A DNA stretch of 64,000 nucleotides from Isoptericola variabilis 225 (lineage in GTDB: Bacteria; Actinomycetota; Actinomycetes; Actinomycetales; Cellulomonadaceae): NCBI RefSeq assembly GCF_000215105.1, contig NC_015588.1, positions 2,232,001 through 2,296,000 on the forward strand, written 5' to 3'. The translations under genes were made by a program, and so were the position numbers. Below are positions 33,660 to 42,364 of this stretch, in pieces. Position 1 is the stretch's first letter; the number at the start of each line of letters is the position of its first letter. The notes beneath the pieces were generated by a model that searched no databases, was not told the DNA's origin, and saw only the letters and a list, made by a program, of their open reading frames with translations.

Positions 33660-34411
33660 GGGCGCTCCACCGGCGGGTAGTGGGTGCGGCGCGCCTCGTA
33701 CTCGGGGTGCTTGCGCAGGTCGAACCGCGCGGCCGGCGCGGGCTCGCCGCGCACCTCGGACAGCAGCGCGGTGATCGCGTCCATGACGCGGTTCATGACC
33801 TCGCGCAGCACGACCGCGTCCAGGGGCTTGTCGTAGAGGTCCGACAGGTCGACCGGCGGGCCGGCGACCATCTGCACGCGCTTGCGCGGGAACGGCCTCG
33901 GCAGGCGGCCGTACCGGGGCAGGATCTCGTGCGCGCCCCACTGGGCGATCGGGACGACCGGAAGGCGCGTCGCGAGGGCGATGCGGGCGAGGCCCGTCTT
34001 CGGCTCCATGGGCCACAGGTCCGGGTCGCGCGTGATGGTGCCCTCGGGGAAGATCGCGACGCACGCGCCGTCGCCGAGCTGCTCCGCCGCCGCCTCGAGC
34101 GAGCGGGCCGCGGCCGCGCTCCCCCGGTCGACCGGGATCATGCGGGTGGCACGCAGGATCGAGCCGAGCACCGGCGTCGTGAACAGGCTGCGCTTGGCCA
34201 TGATGCGCGGCTCGTACCCGTGGTCGAACAGGAAGTGCGCGAACGTCAGCGCGTCGAGCTCCGTGGCGTGGTTGGCCGCGGCGATGAACCCGCCCTGACG
34301 CGGCAGGTACTCGGCGCCGCGCCACTCGTAGCGGACGAGCGCGAACATCAGGCGGCGCACCAGCCAGGCGATGGCTCGGTAGGCGCGGGAGGTGGGGCGG
34401 GCGATCGGCAC
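33656..34411 (-). CDS. plsC: 1-acyl-glycerol-3-phosphate acyltransferase family
   Basis: Membrane-associated acyltransferase of phospholipid synthesis. 251 residues from GTG 34411; a longer frame upstream is low-complexity and overlaps the murA end region. Motif I is NHATELDAL (NHX4D, about 47-55) and motif III VAIFPEGTITR near 115-125, with KTGLARIALATRLPVVPIAQWGAHEIL after it. N-terminal AYRAIAWLVRRLMFALV can associate with the membrane. Coupled by overlap to gpsA, which makes the glycerol-3-phosphate backbone. Confidence 0.9.
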   Translation of the reverse strand: MPIARPTSRAYRAIAWLVRRLMFALVRYEWRGAEYLPRQGGFIAAANHATELDALTFAHFLFDHGYEPRIMAKRSLFTTPVLGSILRATRMIPVDRGSAAAARSLEAAAEQLGDGACVAIFPEGTITRDPDLWPMEPKTGLARIALATRLPVVPIAQWGAHEILPRYGRLPRPFPRKRVQMVAGPPVDLSDLYDKPLDAVVLREVMNRVMDAITALLSEVRGEPAPAARFDLRKHPEYEARRTHYPPVERP

Positions 34412-34487
34412 GGTGACAGAGCCTACCGCCCGGCCCTCCGGCCCGATCGGCTCAGTCGCGCCCGATGGCGACCGAGCCTGCGACGGC

Positions 34488-35804
34488 TCAGTCGCGGGAG
34501 ACGTCGGCCCCGAGCGCCACGAGCTTGTCCTGGAAGGACTCGTACCCGCGGTCGATGAGGCTGATCCCACGCACGGTCGAGGTGCCCTTGGCGGCGAGCG
34601 CCGCGATGAGGTGCGAGAAGCCGCCGCGCAGGTCGGGGACCTCGATGTCGGCCGCGGCGAGCGGCGTCGGGCCGGAGATGACGGCGGAGTGGTGGAAGTT
34701 GCGCTGGCCGAACCGGCAGTCGCGCCCGCCGAGGCACTCCTTGTACACCTGGATGGTCGCGCCCATCTGGCGCAGCGCGTCGGTGAACCCGAAGCGGTTC
34801 TCGTACACCGTCTCGTGCACGATCGACAGGCCCGTGGCCTGCGTCAGCGCGACGACGAGCGGCTGCTGCCAGTCGGTCATGAACCCGGGGTGGACGTCCG
34901 TCTCGAGCACGATCGACTTGAGGTCGCCGCCGGGGTGCCAGAACCGGATGCCGTCCTCCTGGACGTCGAACCGGCCGCCGACCTTCCGGAAGGTGTTGAG
35001 GAACGTCATCATCTCGGGCTGCGTCGCGCCCTTGATGGTCACGTCGCCGCCCGTGGCGAGCGCCGCGGAGGCCCACGACGCCGTCTCGATGCGGTCGCCG
35101 AGCGCGGTGTGCGAGTACCCGTCGAGGCGGTCGACGCCCTCGATGCGGATGACGCGGTCGGTGTCGACCGAGATGATCGCGCCCATCTTCTGCAGCACGG
35201 CGATGAGGTCCATGATCTCGGGCTCGATCGCGGCGCCGGACAGCTCGGTGATGCCCTCGGCGCGCACCGCGGTGAGCAGCAGCTGCTCGGTCGCGCCCAC
35301 CGATGGGTACGGCAGGGAGATCTTCGTGCCCTGCAGGCGGCGCGGCGCGCGCAGGTGGATGCCGTTGGGGCGCTTGTCCACGACGGCGCCGAACTGGCGC
35401 AGGATGTCGAGGTGGTAGTTGATGGGCCGGTCGCCGATGCGGCAGCCGCCGAGGTCGGGGATGAACGCCTCGCCCAGGCGGTGCAGCAGCGGCCCGCAGA
35501 AGAGGATCGGGATGCGGCTCGAGCCGGCGTGCGCGTCGATGTCGGCGACGTGCGCGGACTCGACGTTCGACGGGTCGAGGTCGAGCACGCCCGCCTCGGG
35601 GTCCGACTTGACGGTCACGCCGTGCAGCTCGAGCAGGCCCGTCACGACGGCGACGTCACGGATCTGCGGCACGTTGCGCAGCACGCTGGGCGACTCTCCC
35701 AGGAGGGACGCCACCATCGCCTTCGAGACGAAGTTCTTCGCCCCCCGCACGGTGATCGTGCCCTCGAGCGGGTTGCCACCGTTCACGTACAGCAGATCGT
35801 TCAT
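34488..35804 (-). CDS. murA: UDP-N-acetylglucosamine 1-carboxyvinyltransferase
   Basis: First committed enzyme of peptidoglycan synthesis: transfers enolpyruvate from PEP to UDP-GlcNAc. 438 residues from ATG 35804, with GGNPLEGTITVRGAKNFVSKAMVASLL at about 9-35. The active-site Cys is in PDLGGCRIGDRPINYHLD near 121, so the target of fosfomycin is present (Mycobacterium, by contrast, has Asp). Asp305-type residues appear in ETDVHPGFMTDWQQPLVVALTQA. Upstream in the same orientation as plsC-gpsA with a 76-bp gap. Confidence 0.95.
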   Translation of the reverse strand: MNDLLYVNGGNPLEGTITVRGAKNFVSKAMVASLLGESPSVLRNVPQIRDVAVVTGLLELHGVTVKSDPEAGVLDLDPSNVESAHVADIDAHAGSSRIPILFCGPLLHRLGEAFIPDLGGCRIGDRPINYHLDILRQFGAVVDKRPNGIHLRAPRRLQGTKISLPYPSVGATEQLLLTAVRAEGITELSGAAIEPEIMDLIAVLQKMGAIISVDTDRVIRIEGVDRLDGYSHTALGDRIETASWASAALATGGDVTIKGATQPEMMTFLNTFRKVGGRFDVQEDGIRFWHPGGDLKSIVLETDVHPGFMTDWQQPLVVALTQATGLSIVHETVYENRFGFTDALRQMGATIQVYKECLGGRDCRFGQRNFHHSAVISGPTPLAAADIEVPDLRGGFSHLIAALAAKGTSTVRGISLIDRGYESFQDKLVALGADVSRD

Positions 35805-36118
35805 CGCGTTGTCATCGTCCCGTCGTCCAGGTGCTCGTTGGGCTGTGCGCCGGCGCCGTGGTGCGGCGCGCCGCGTCGATCTTTCCTCGCCCGGTCCGGT
35901 GGTGCCAACATCGGCATCCCCCCGCGTATTCACGTTCACCACACCTTCACGCCGACCGCACCGGCCCGCTCGCCGACACGCCGCAGGTACGGGACGCCGC
36001 GCGTGTCGCCGCCGGCGGAGAACGTGACGTACGGCACGGCACGGCGTTCCCGTCAAGGATGCATCCGCATCCCAAGACGGCCCTGCCCGTGATGCGGACA
36101 CCGCCCTACCGTTCGGCC
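35805..36118. other. 314-bp divergent intergenic region, murA / MHS transporter
   Basis: There is no supported gene here. It should contain promoters for murA (leftward) and the transporter (rightward). One inverted repeat, TCCGCATC (36064-36071) and GATGCGGA (36091-36098), lies 20 bp before the transporter start and could be an operator or leader hairpin. Clear -35/-10 boxes were not identified. Confidence 0.5.
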
Positions 36119-37483
36119 ATGACCACCACCGCTGCCCCCGGCGCCTCAGGCGCGCCTGGCGCGACGCCGTCGCCCGCGAACTCGCGCGGCCGCGTCGTCG
36201 TCGCATCCCTCATCGGGACCTCGATCGAGTTCTACGACTTCTACGCGTACGCCACCGCGGCCGTGCTCGTGTTCCCGACCGTGTTCTTCGCCGCGCAGAG
36301 CCACGCGACGGCGCTGCTCGCCTCGTTCGCGGTGTTCGGCGTCGCGTTCGTCGCCCGCCCGCTCGGGTCGGTGCTGTTCGGCCACTTCGGCGACCGCGTC
36401 GGCCGCAAGGCCACGCTCGTCGCCTCGCTGCTCGTCATGGGTGTGGCGACGTTCGTCATCGGTCTCATCCCGCCCGCGTCGACGCCGGGCTGGGCGGTCG
36501 CCGCGCCCGCGATCCTCGTGCTGTGCCGCTTCTGCCAGGGCCTGGGCCTCGGCGGCGAGTGGAGCGGCGCGGCGCTGCTCGCGACCGAGAACGCGCCCGA
36601 GGGGCGGCGCGCGATCTGGGGCACGTTCCCCCAGCTCGGCGCGCCGATCGGCTTCATCCTCGCCAACACGGTGTTCATCGGCCTGGCGAACGGGCTGAGC
36701 GACGAGCAGTTCCAGGCGTGGGGCTGGCGCGTGCCGTTCCTGGCGAGCGCGGTCCTCGTGGTCGTCGGCCTGTGGGTGCGCCTCAAGCTCATCGAGACGC
36801 CCGCGTTCCAGAAGGTGCAGGAGGCCAACGCGGTCGTCAACGTACCGGTCGCGCGCGCGTTCCGCGTCTCGTGGCGCCAGATCGTCGCGGGCACGTTCAT
36901 CATGCTCGCCACGTACGTGCTCTTCTACCTCATGACGACGTTCACGCTGACGTACGGCACGACGCCGGCGACCGAGACGCCCGCCGGCCTCGGGTACGAG
37001 CGCACCGACTTCCTGTGGATGCTCATCTTCGGCGTCGTGTTCTTCGGTGTGTTCACGCTCGTCTCCGGCCCGCTCGCCGAGCGGTTCGGCCGGCGCAAGC
37101 ACCTGCTCGCCGTCACGGCCGGCATCGCCGTGTTCGGCCTGCTCTTCGTGCCGCTGTTCTCCGGCGGCACGGTGGGCGTGCTGGGCGTGCTCGTCATCGG
37201 CTTCACGCTCATGGGTCTGACGTTCGGCCCGATGGCCGCCGTGCTGCCCGAGCTGTTCCCCGCCAACGTCCGGTACACGGGCTCCGCGGTGGCGTACAAC
37301 CTGTCGTCGATCCTCGGCGCCGCGGTGGCCCCGTTCATCGCCGTGTGGCTGTGGACGCTCGCGGGCGGCTCGACGGTGCTGGTCGGCGTCTACCTGAGCG
37401 CCGCGGCGCTCGTCACGCTCGTGGCGCTGCTGCTCACGCGCGAGACCAAGGACGTCGCCTACACGGACGACATCGGCAGCTGA
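36119..37483 (+). CDS. MFS transporter, metabolite:H+ symporter (MHS) type
   Basis: 454 residues with 12 predicted transmembrane helices. The start of the core, RVVVASLIGTSIEFYDFYAYATAAVLVFPTVFF (about 22-54), is typical of the MHS subfamily that includes ProP, ShiA and KgtP. Conserved loop motifs are GHFGDRVGRKATL near 87-99 and the matching second-half AERFGRRKHLLAVTAG near 320. Members carry organic acids, osmolytes or aromatic acids with H+; the substrate is not evident. It is followed by a perfect 15-bp hairpin terminator. Confidence 0.88.
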   Translation: MTTTAAPGASGAPGATPSPANSRGRVVVASLIGTSIEFYDFYAYATAAVLVFPTVFFAAQSHATALLASFAVFGVAFVARPLGSVLFGHFGDRVGRKATLVASLLVMGVATFVIGLIPPASTPGWAVAAPAILVLCRFCQGLGLGGEWSGAALLATENAPEGRRAIWGTFPQLGAPIGFILANTVFIGLANGLSDEQFQAWGWRVPFLASAVLVVVGLWVRLKLIETPAFQKVQEANAVVNVPVARAFRVSWRQIVAGTFIMLATYVLFYLMTTFTLTYGTTPATETPAGLGYERTDFLWMLIFGVVFFGVFTLVSGPLAERFGRRKHLLAVTAGIAVFGLLFVPLFSGGTVGVLGVLVIGFTLMGLTFGPMAAVLPELFPANVRYTGSAVAYNLSSILGAAVAPFIAVWLWTLAGGSTVLVGVYLSAAALVTLVALLLTRETKDVAYTDDIGS

Positions 37484-37495
37484 CCTGCCGCACGT

Positions 37496-37529
37496 CGAGG
37501 CCCGGGCAGCGCGTGCTGCCCGGGCCTCG
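37496..37529 (+). terminator. hairpin terminator after the MHS transporter
   Basis: A perfect 15-bp stem (CGAGGCCCGGGCAGC and its complement) with a GCGT loop, 12 bp after the transporter stop. Confidence 0.8.
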
Positions 37530-37588
37530 TCGTGCCCGACGGCGGGACCCGCCGTGCGAGTGCCCCTGCGGTCACGGACGCTCGAGGC

Positions 37589-37885
37589 ATGGCGGACCAG
37601 CACGACGAGCGGCACGAGCACCGCGAGCGCCCCCGGCGCGCCGGCGAGGGCGGCATGCCCGACCCCGACCCCGCCCTGTCCCCGACGGCGGGTGGCAGCG
37701 GGCCGGGCGGCGGCGTCGAGCCCGGGGAGACGCCGCCCGAGGCCGGCCAGGTGAGCGCGCCGCAGGGGCACGAGGAGCACGGCCCGCACCGCGCCGTGCC
37801 CTGGCTGTGGCTCACCGCGATCGGCATCGTCGTCCTCGCCATGGCGCTCGCCTTCATCGGCTACGGCATCGGGCTCTGGGACTGA
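37589..37885 (+). CDS. DUF6480 family small membrane protein
   Basis: 98 residues. The first 65 are hydrophilic with the DUF6480-like tract PDPDPALSPTAGGSGPGGGVEPGETPPEAGQ. The single C-terminal helix WLWLTAIGIVVLAMALAFIGYGIGLW (about 71-96) should anchor it in the membrane with the N-terminal tail in the cytoplasm or outside. Function is unknown in this family, which is widespread in actinobacteria and often near stress genes. It stands alone between a terminator and the NERD gene. Confidence 0.7.
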   Translation: MADQHDERHEHRERPRRAGEGGMPDPDPALSPTAGGSGPGGGVEPGETPPEAGQVSAPQGHEEHGPHRAVPWLWLTAIGIVVLAMALAFIGYGIGLWD

Positions 37886-38030
37886 CCCGGACGCCGCTCC
37901 CGACCCTTCGACCGGAGTTCACCCGGCTCCGCCCTTGACCGGCCGCGACGCGCTCGGCGACGTTGGTCCCGGCAGCGGCGCTCCCGGCAACCATCGGGAC
38001 CGCCGGAGGCGTCGCTCGGGAGGGCGTGTC

Positions 38031-38858
38031 ATGAGCACGGCAGGGGGCTCGGCCGACGACGTCGCGCGCCGGGCGCGCGAGAAGGCCGAGCGGTTGCTCC
38101 GCTACGCCGAGCAGTTCGAGAAGGGAGCCGCCGGCGAGCAGGCGGTCCAGGCGGTGCTCGACCAGCTCGGGCCCGAGTGGATCGTGCTCCACGACGTGCG
38201 CTGGCCCGGCCGCTCACGGGCGAACATCGACCACGTGGCCGTCGGCCCGACCGGCGTCTTCGTCATCGACGCGAAGCAGTGGAGCGGGACCGTGACGGTC
38301 AGCCGCGGGGTCCTGCGGCAGAACGGCTACGCGCGGACGAACGCCGTCGACGGCGCACACGACGCGGCACGCGCGGTGGCCACCCTCGTGCCCTCGCTCG
38401 ACCCGGCCGTCTTCGTCCCGGTCGTCTGCTTCGTCGGCGACGGGCGACCCACCGCCCGGCTGGGCGGGGTCGACGTGTGCTCGACGTCGACGCTGCTCCG
38501 GACGCTGCTGGACCGCCCGCGCATCCTCTCCCCCGAGCGACTGACCTCGCTGCGGTTCGAGATCGAGCTGTCGATGCGGTCCGCGACCGCGCCGGCGGTG
38601 CCCGTGCCGACGGGGTCCTCCGCGCCGCCGCGCGCTTCCCGTCCGAGCCGTGACACGCGTCCGGTTCGCCGTGGCGGCACAAGCCCATCGCACCTCGTCG
38701 CCCGGCTCGCGATCGCGTTAGTCCTGTGGCTCGTGGCGTCGGCTCTCTTCCGGGCAGCGGGCACCGTGCTGCATCTGCCGGACGGTGCCGTGACACTCCT
38801 GACGTTCACGGCCCTGGTGGTCATGCTGCTCTCGGCGGCGCTGCGGACCGGTCGCTGA
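38031..38858 (+). CDS. NERD-domain protein with C-terminal membrane segment
   Basis: 275 residues. The NERD (nuclease-related) domain is at about 22-135, with KGAAGEQAVQAVLDQLGPEWIVLHDVRWPGRSRANIDHVAVGPTGVFVIDAKQWSGTV, including the acidic and K residues of the endonuclease-like core (D...IDAK). A Pro/Ser/Arg-rich linker follows, then two hydrophobic helices (about 220-270). NERD proteins are presumed nucleases or DNA-processing proteins but are mostly uncharacterised. ATG with GGGAGGG upstream. Confidence 0.83.
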   Translation: MSTAGGSADDVARRAREKAERLLRYAEQFEKGAAGEQAVQAVLDQLGPEWIVLHDVRWPGRSRANIDHVAVGPTGVFVIDAKQWSGTVTVSRGVLRQNGYARTNAVDGAHDAARAVATLVPSLDPAVFVPVVCFVGDGRPTARLGGVDVCSTSTLLRTLLDRPRILSPERLTSLRFEIELSMRSATAPAVPVPTGSSAPPRASRPSRDTRPVRRGGTSPSHLVARLAIALVLWLVASALFRAAGTVLHLPDGAVTLLTFTALVVMLLSAALRTGR

Positions 38859-38887
38859 CCGGGCCTCCCGCCGGAAGGGCTCCCCCG

Positions 38888-39778
38888 TCAGAGCGGGCGG
38901 CCTCCGGTGACGCCGAGACGATCGCCGGTGACGTAGCTCGACTCCTGCGAGGCGAAGAACACGTACACCGGCGCGAGCTCGGCGGGCTGGCCCGCACGCC
39001 CGAGCGGCGTGTCTGCTCCGAACTGCTCGACCTTCTCCTCGGGCATGGTGGCCGGGATGAGCGGCGTCCAGATCGGTCCCGGCGCCACGGCGTTCACGCG
39101 GATCCCCTCCTCGGCGAGCTGCTGCGCGAGACCCTTCGTGAAGTTGAGGATCGCGGCCTTCGTCGTGGCGTAGTCGAGGAGCTGCGGGCTCGGCTCGAAC
39201 GCCTGGACCGACGTGGTGTTGATGATCGAGCCGCCCTTGCCGAGGTGGTCCAGCGCCGCCTTGGTGATCCAGAACATCGCGTAGACGTTGGTCTTGAGGA
39301 CGCGGTCGAGCTGCTCGGTGGTGATGCCGCGCAGGCCCTCGTCCTGGGACATCTGGTAGGCGGCGTTGTTGACGAGAATGTCGAGCCCGCCGAGGCCGGC
39401 GACCGCGTCCTCCACGAGCTGCTGGCAGAACGCCTCGTCGCGGATGTCGCCGGGCAGCAGGACGGCCTTGCGTCCCGCCTCCTCGATCCAGCGCCGGGTC
39501 GTCTGCGCGTCCTCCTCCTCCTCGGGGAGGTAGGAGATCGCGACGTCGGCTCCCTCGCGCGCGAAGGCGATCGCCACCGCCCGGCCGATGCCCGAGTCGC
39601 CGCCCGTGATGAGCGCACGCTTGCCCTCGAGGCGGCCGGAACCGACGTAGGTCTCCTCGCCGTGGTCCGGCTCCTGGGACATCTCCCCGGTGAGGCCGGG
39701 GGGCTCGAGGTCGTCCGCGGGCTGCTTCGGCTGCGGGTGCTGCGTCGTCGGGTCCTGCGGCGTCGTCTGGTCGGACAT
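38888..39778 (-). CDS. SDR family oxidoreductase (YhdG/YghA-like)
   Basis: NAD(P)(H)-dependent short-chain dehydrogenase, 296 residues. An acidic/Pro-rich N-terminal extension (about 1-45) is typical of the YghA/GsfE-like group linked to general stress and desiccation. The cofactor motif is [24 protein letters not shown] (about 54-77), NNAAY near 137, and the catalytic Ser-Tyr-Lys in NTTSVQ...[14 protein letters not shown] near 185-205. Substrate unknown. It is convergent with the NERD gene (29-bp gap) and divergent from the MarP-like protease. Confidence 0.88.
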   Translation of the reverse strand: MSDQTTPQDPTTQHPQPKQPADDLEPPGLTGEMSQEPDHGEETYVGSGRLEGKRALITGGDSGIGRAVAIAFAREGADVAISYLPEEEEDAQTTRRWIEEAGRKAVLLPGDIRDEAFCQQLVEDAVAGLGGLDILVNNAAYQMSQDEGLRGITTEQLDRVLKTNVYAMFWITKAALDHLGKGGSIINTTSVQAFEPSPQLLDYATTKAAILNFTKGLAQQLAEEGIRVNAVAPGPIWTPLIPATMPEEKVEQFGADTPLGRAGQPAELAPVYVFFASQESSYVTGDRLGVTGGRPL

Positions 39779-39911
39779 GGGGCACTCCCGTCTGGACGTG
39801 GTTGCGGCACGTCCAGCCTCGCGGCACCACCGACCACTCGCACAGGCACGCCACAGGTCCACCGCGTATCGTCGGCGTCCCGGACGCCCGGACATGCGAG
39901 GAGGAGGACCC

Positions 39912-41084
39912 GTGACCCCCGTCGACCTCCTCCTCGTCGTCGCCCTGGTCGCCGCCCTCGTCGCAGGGCTGGGCCGCGGCCTGCTGGCGACGGTCGGCGG
40001 CCTGGCCGGGCTCGTGGCCGGAGGCCTCGCCGCGTTCTGGGTCGTCCCCGTCGTCAACGACGCGCTGCCGACGTCTCAGTGGCGGGCGCCTGCGACGCTC
40101 GCCATCGCCGTGATGCTGCCGCTGCTCGGCGCCTCGGCCGGCGCGGGCGTCGGGCACGGTCTGCGGCGCCAGGTGGACCGCACGCCGTTGCGCCCTCTCG
40201 AGCGGCTGCTCGGGGGCGTGGCCAATCTTCTCGTCGCCGCGGTGGCGATCTCCTTCGTCGGCACGGCGGTCAAGGCGACCGGCGCCCCGGGCCTCGCCCA
40301 GGCCGTCTCGTCGTCGGTCGTGCTCCGTACCATCGACGACCTGACCCCGACACCCGTGAGCCGCACGCTCGCCCAGATGCGCTCGGCGGTGCTCGACGAC
40401 GGACTCCCACGGCTCGACGGACTGCTCGGCCCGCGTGTGGCACCGGCCGCGCCCGACGTCGACCTCGCCGACCCCGCGCTCGAGGCGTCCGCCCGCTCGG
40501 TCGCGCGGATCTGGGGCACCGCGTACGCGTGCGGGACCAGCTCGACGGGGTCCGGGTTCGTCGTCGCGCCCGACCGGGTGGTCACCAACGCGCACGTCGT
40601 GGCGGGCGTCGAGCGCCCGCTCGTGGAGCTGCCCGGACGGGCCGCACGCGAAGGGCGCGTCGTCTACTTCGACCCGGTTGCCGACCTCGCCGTCGTGGCC
40701 GTCGACGCGCTCGACGCCGACCCGCTGCCCGTGGCCCCGACCCTGGCGGCCGGCGACACCGCCGCCGTCCAGGGCTACCCCTATGGAGGGCCGTTCATCT
40801 CGACGGGCGCGCAGGTGCTCGACGTCGGGACCGTCCGCGTCCCCGAGTCCGGAGGCATCGGCGGTGGCGACCGCGAGGTGTACTCGCTGGCCGCCGAGGT
40901 GCACCCCGGCAACTCGGGCGGGCCCGTGCTGACGACCGACGGCGAGGTCGTCGGCGTGATCTTCGGGCGCGCGGACAGCGAGGAGGACCTCGCGTACGCG
41001 GTGACCACGGCCGAGCTGCTGCCCGTCGTCGCCCAGGCCACGGAGCTCGACACCGCCGTGGAACCGGGGCGCTGCGCCGCCTGA
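39912..41084 (+). CDS. MarP-like membrane serine protease (CvpA domain + trypsin domain)
   Basis: 390 residues from GTG 39912 (GGAGGA upstream). Four hydrophobic segments at about 3-130 form a CvpA-like membrane part, followed by an extracytoplasmic trypsin-like domain with the triad His in TNAHVV near 227, Asp in DPVADLAVV near 260 and Ser in HPGNSGGP near 335. The pair of cysteines found in M. tuberculosis MarP is not clear here beyond ACG near 205 and a C-terminal Cys. MarP protects against acid and oxidative stress through peptidoglycan hydrolase activation; the same role is inferred. Confidence 0.88.
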   Translation: MTPVDLLLVVALVAALVAGLGRGLLATVGGLAGLVAGGLAAFWVVPVVNDALPTSQWRAPATLAIAVMLPLLGASAGAGVGHGLRRQVDRTPLRPLERLLGGVANLLVAAVAISFVGTAVKATGAPGLAQAVSSSVVLRTIDDLTPTPVSRTLAQMRSAVLDDGLPRLDGLLGPRVAPAAPDVDLADPALEASARSVARIWGTAYACGTSSTGSGFVVAPDRVVTNAHVVAGVERPLVELPGRAAREGRVVYFDPVADLAVVAVDALDADPLPVAPTLAAGDTAAVQGYPYGGPFISTGAQVLDVGTVRVPESGGIGGGDREVYSLAAEVHPGNSGGPVLTTDGEVVGVIFGRADSEEDLAYAVTTAELLPVVAQATELDTAVEPGRCAA

Positions 41085-41093
41085 CGCGCGTTC

Positions 41094-41107
41094 GGTGTCT
41101 TGACACC
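41094..41107. promoter_or_regulatory. palindrome overlapping a possible -35 box
   Basis: GGTGTCTTGACACC is a perfect 14-bp palindrome, 10 bp after the MarP-like stop, and contains TTGACA. It might be an operator for the small ORF at 41201. No good -10 box was found at the right distance. Confidence 0.35.
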
Positions 41108-41200
41108 ACAGACGGTGCCGTCGCCGATTTCCACGCCAGCACGGGCTACGGCGCCGTCATCGTCCGCCGTCCCTGAACATCACCGAGGGGACACCGCCAT

Positions 41201-41354
41201 GACCGGCGACCTTGACGTCGACGTGCGCGGCCTGCGCGCTCGGCCCCACCGCCTCGTGGGGCACGCCGTCGTCGCCGAGCCCCAGCCACCAGCGCCGCCA
41301 TGGACGCCGCCTCCAGGACCATGGCGCGGTTCACGACGATGGCGATCGGTGTGA
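41201..41354 (+). pseudogene. possible small or broken ORF
   Basis: ATG 41201 has GAGGGG about 8 bp upstream and opens a product starting MTGDLDVDVRGLRARPHRLVGH. After about 35 residues the frame becomes Pro-rich, while a second frame (AMDAASRTMARFTTMAIGVTAAAG) looks more protein-like until a stop near 41397. A small alpha-helical gene with one frame break is possible. I recognise no family. The remainder of 41085-41394 holds only the palindrome at 41094 and the terminator at 41355. Confidence 0.3.
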
Positions 41355-41391
41355 CGGCGGCGGCCGGACGACGCACGTCCGGCCGCCGCCG
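41355..41391. terminator. bidirectional hairpin terminator after the fructokinase gene
   Basis: A perfect 15-bp stem (CGGCGGCGGCCGGAC and its complement) around a 7-base loop. It lies 4 bp beyond the fructokinase stop (minus strand) and could also end any transcript from the left. Confidence 0.8.
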
Positions 41392-41394
41392 CTC

Positions 41395-42351
41395 CTAGGT
41401 GGCCACGAGGGGGTCCGCCCCGGTCCGGTACCGGACCGTCTCGTGCCGCCACGGAGGGTTGGCTCCCGCCCTGGCGACGGTGGCCGTGGCGATCGCGACC
41501 GCGTGCTCGACGATCTCGGTGAGCACGGAACCGTCCGTGGCGCGCAGCTGCTCGCGACGTTCGGCTCCGTCCAGGTCTGCGACCAGCAGACCGTGAATGA
41601 GGCCGCCCATGAAGGCGTCACCGGCCCCGATCGTGTCCACGACCTCGACCCGGCGCCCCGGAACCTTGAGGTGCACATCGCCTGCCCGCAGCACCGCTCC
41701 GTCGGCACCACGGGTTCCCACGACGACGGCCGGTCCACCGCCGGCCCACGACCGCAGCACCTCCTCGAACGGCTCCCCCGGGTAGAGCCAGGCGAGGTCC
41801 TCGTCGGACACCTTGACGACGTCGGCCAGCTGCACGAGGCGCTCGACCCGCCGGCGCACGGCCAGGCGGTCCGGGCAGATCGTGGGACGCAGGTTCGGGT
41901 CGTACGTGACGGTCGCGGTCGCCCGCGCCTCCTCGACCAGCCGCAGCACATCACCCGCCCCCGGTTCGAGCAGCGTCGCGACGCTGCCGACGTGGACGAC
42001 GCCCGCGTTCCCGGCCCGCGGCAGGACCGGTGCCCACGTGAGGGCGAACTCGTAGCGGGCCGAGCCGTCCGGCCGCAGCCGGGAGGCCGCAACCGACGTC
42101 GGGCCGCTGCCGACGCTGCCCTCGGTGAGCCGGACGCCGGACTCGGAGAGCCAGGCGCGTAGTCGTCGACCACGGTCGTCCTCGCCGAGACACGTCGCGA
42201 ACTGCGGCCGGTGCCCGAGCCGCCCGAGCGTCACCGCGACGTTGGCGGGGCTCCCGCCCGGGTGCTCACGGTGGTTGCCGTCGTCGCTCGTCACGACGTC
42301 CGTCAGCGCCTCGCCGACGACGAGCACCCGGGCGTCCTGGTGGGTATGCAC
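41395..42351 (-). CDS. PfkB-family fructokinase
   Basis: Sugar kinase expected to phosphorylate cytoplasmic fructose with ATP. 318 residues: VVGEALTDVVTSDDGNHREHPGGSPANVAVTLGRLG (about 10-45, substrate-binding GG..AN), YDPNLRPTI near 148, VSDEDLAWLYPG near 187, and the catalytic GAGDAFMGGLIHGL near 250 (base Asp). Last gene of the frcBCA-levanase-kinase unit, 13 bp after the GH32 stop, and followed by a strong terminator. It is a paralogue of the kinase at 54734-55654. Confidence 0.9.
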   Translation of the reverse strand: MHTHQDARVLVVGEALTDVVTSDDGNHREHPGGSPANVAVTLGRLGHRPQFATCLGEDDRGRRLRAWLSESGVRLTEGSVGSGPTSVAASRLRPDGSARYEFALTWAPVLPRAGNAGVVHVGSVATLLEPGAGDVLRLVEEARATATVTYDPNLRPTICPDRLAVRRRVERLVQLADVVKVSDEDLAWLYPGEPFEEVLRSWAGGGPAVVVGTRGADGAVLRAGDVHLKVPGRRVEVVDTIGAGDAFMGGLIHGLLVADLDGAERREQLRATDGSVLTEIVEHAVAIATATVARAGANPPWRHETVRYRTGADPLVAT

Positions 42352-42364
42352 GAGGGTTCCTCCT

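Noticed and set aside
34488..36206. murA with a 134-residue N-terminal extension
   Set aside because: The extension is Arg-rich, not family-like, and would overlap the transporter's start. ATG 35804 gives the conserved MurA beginning.
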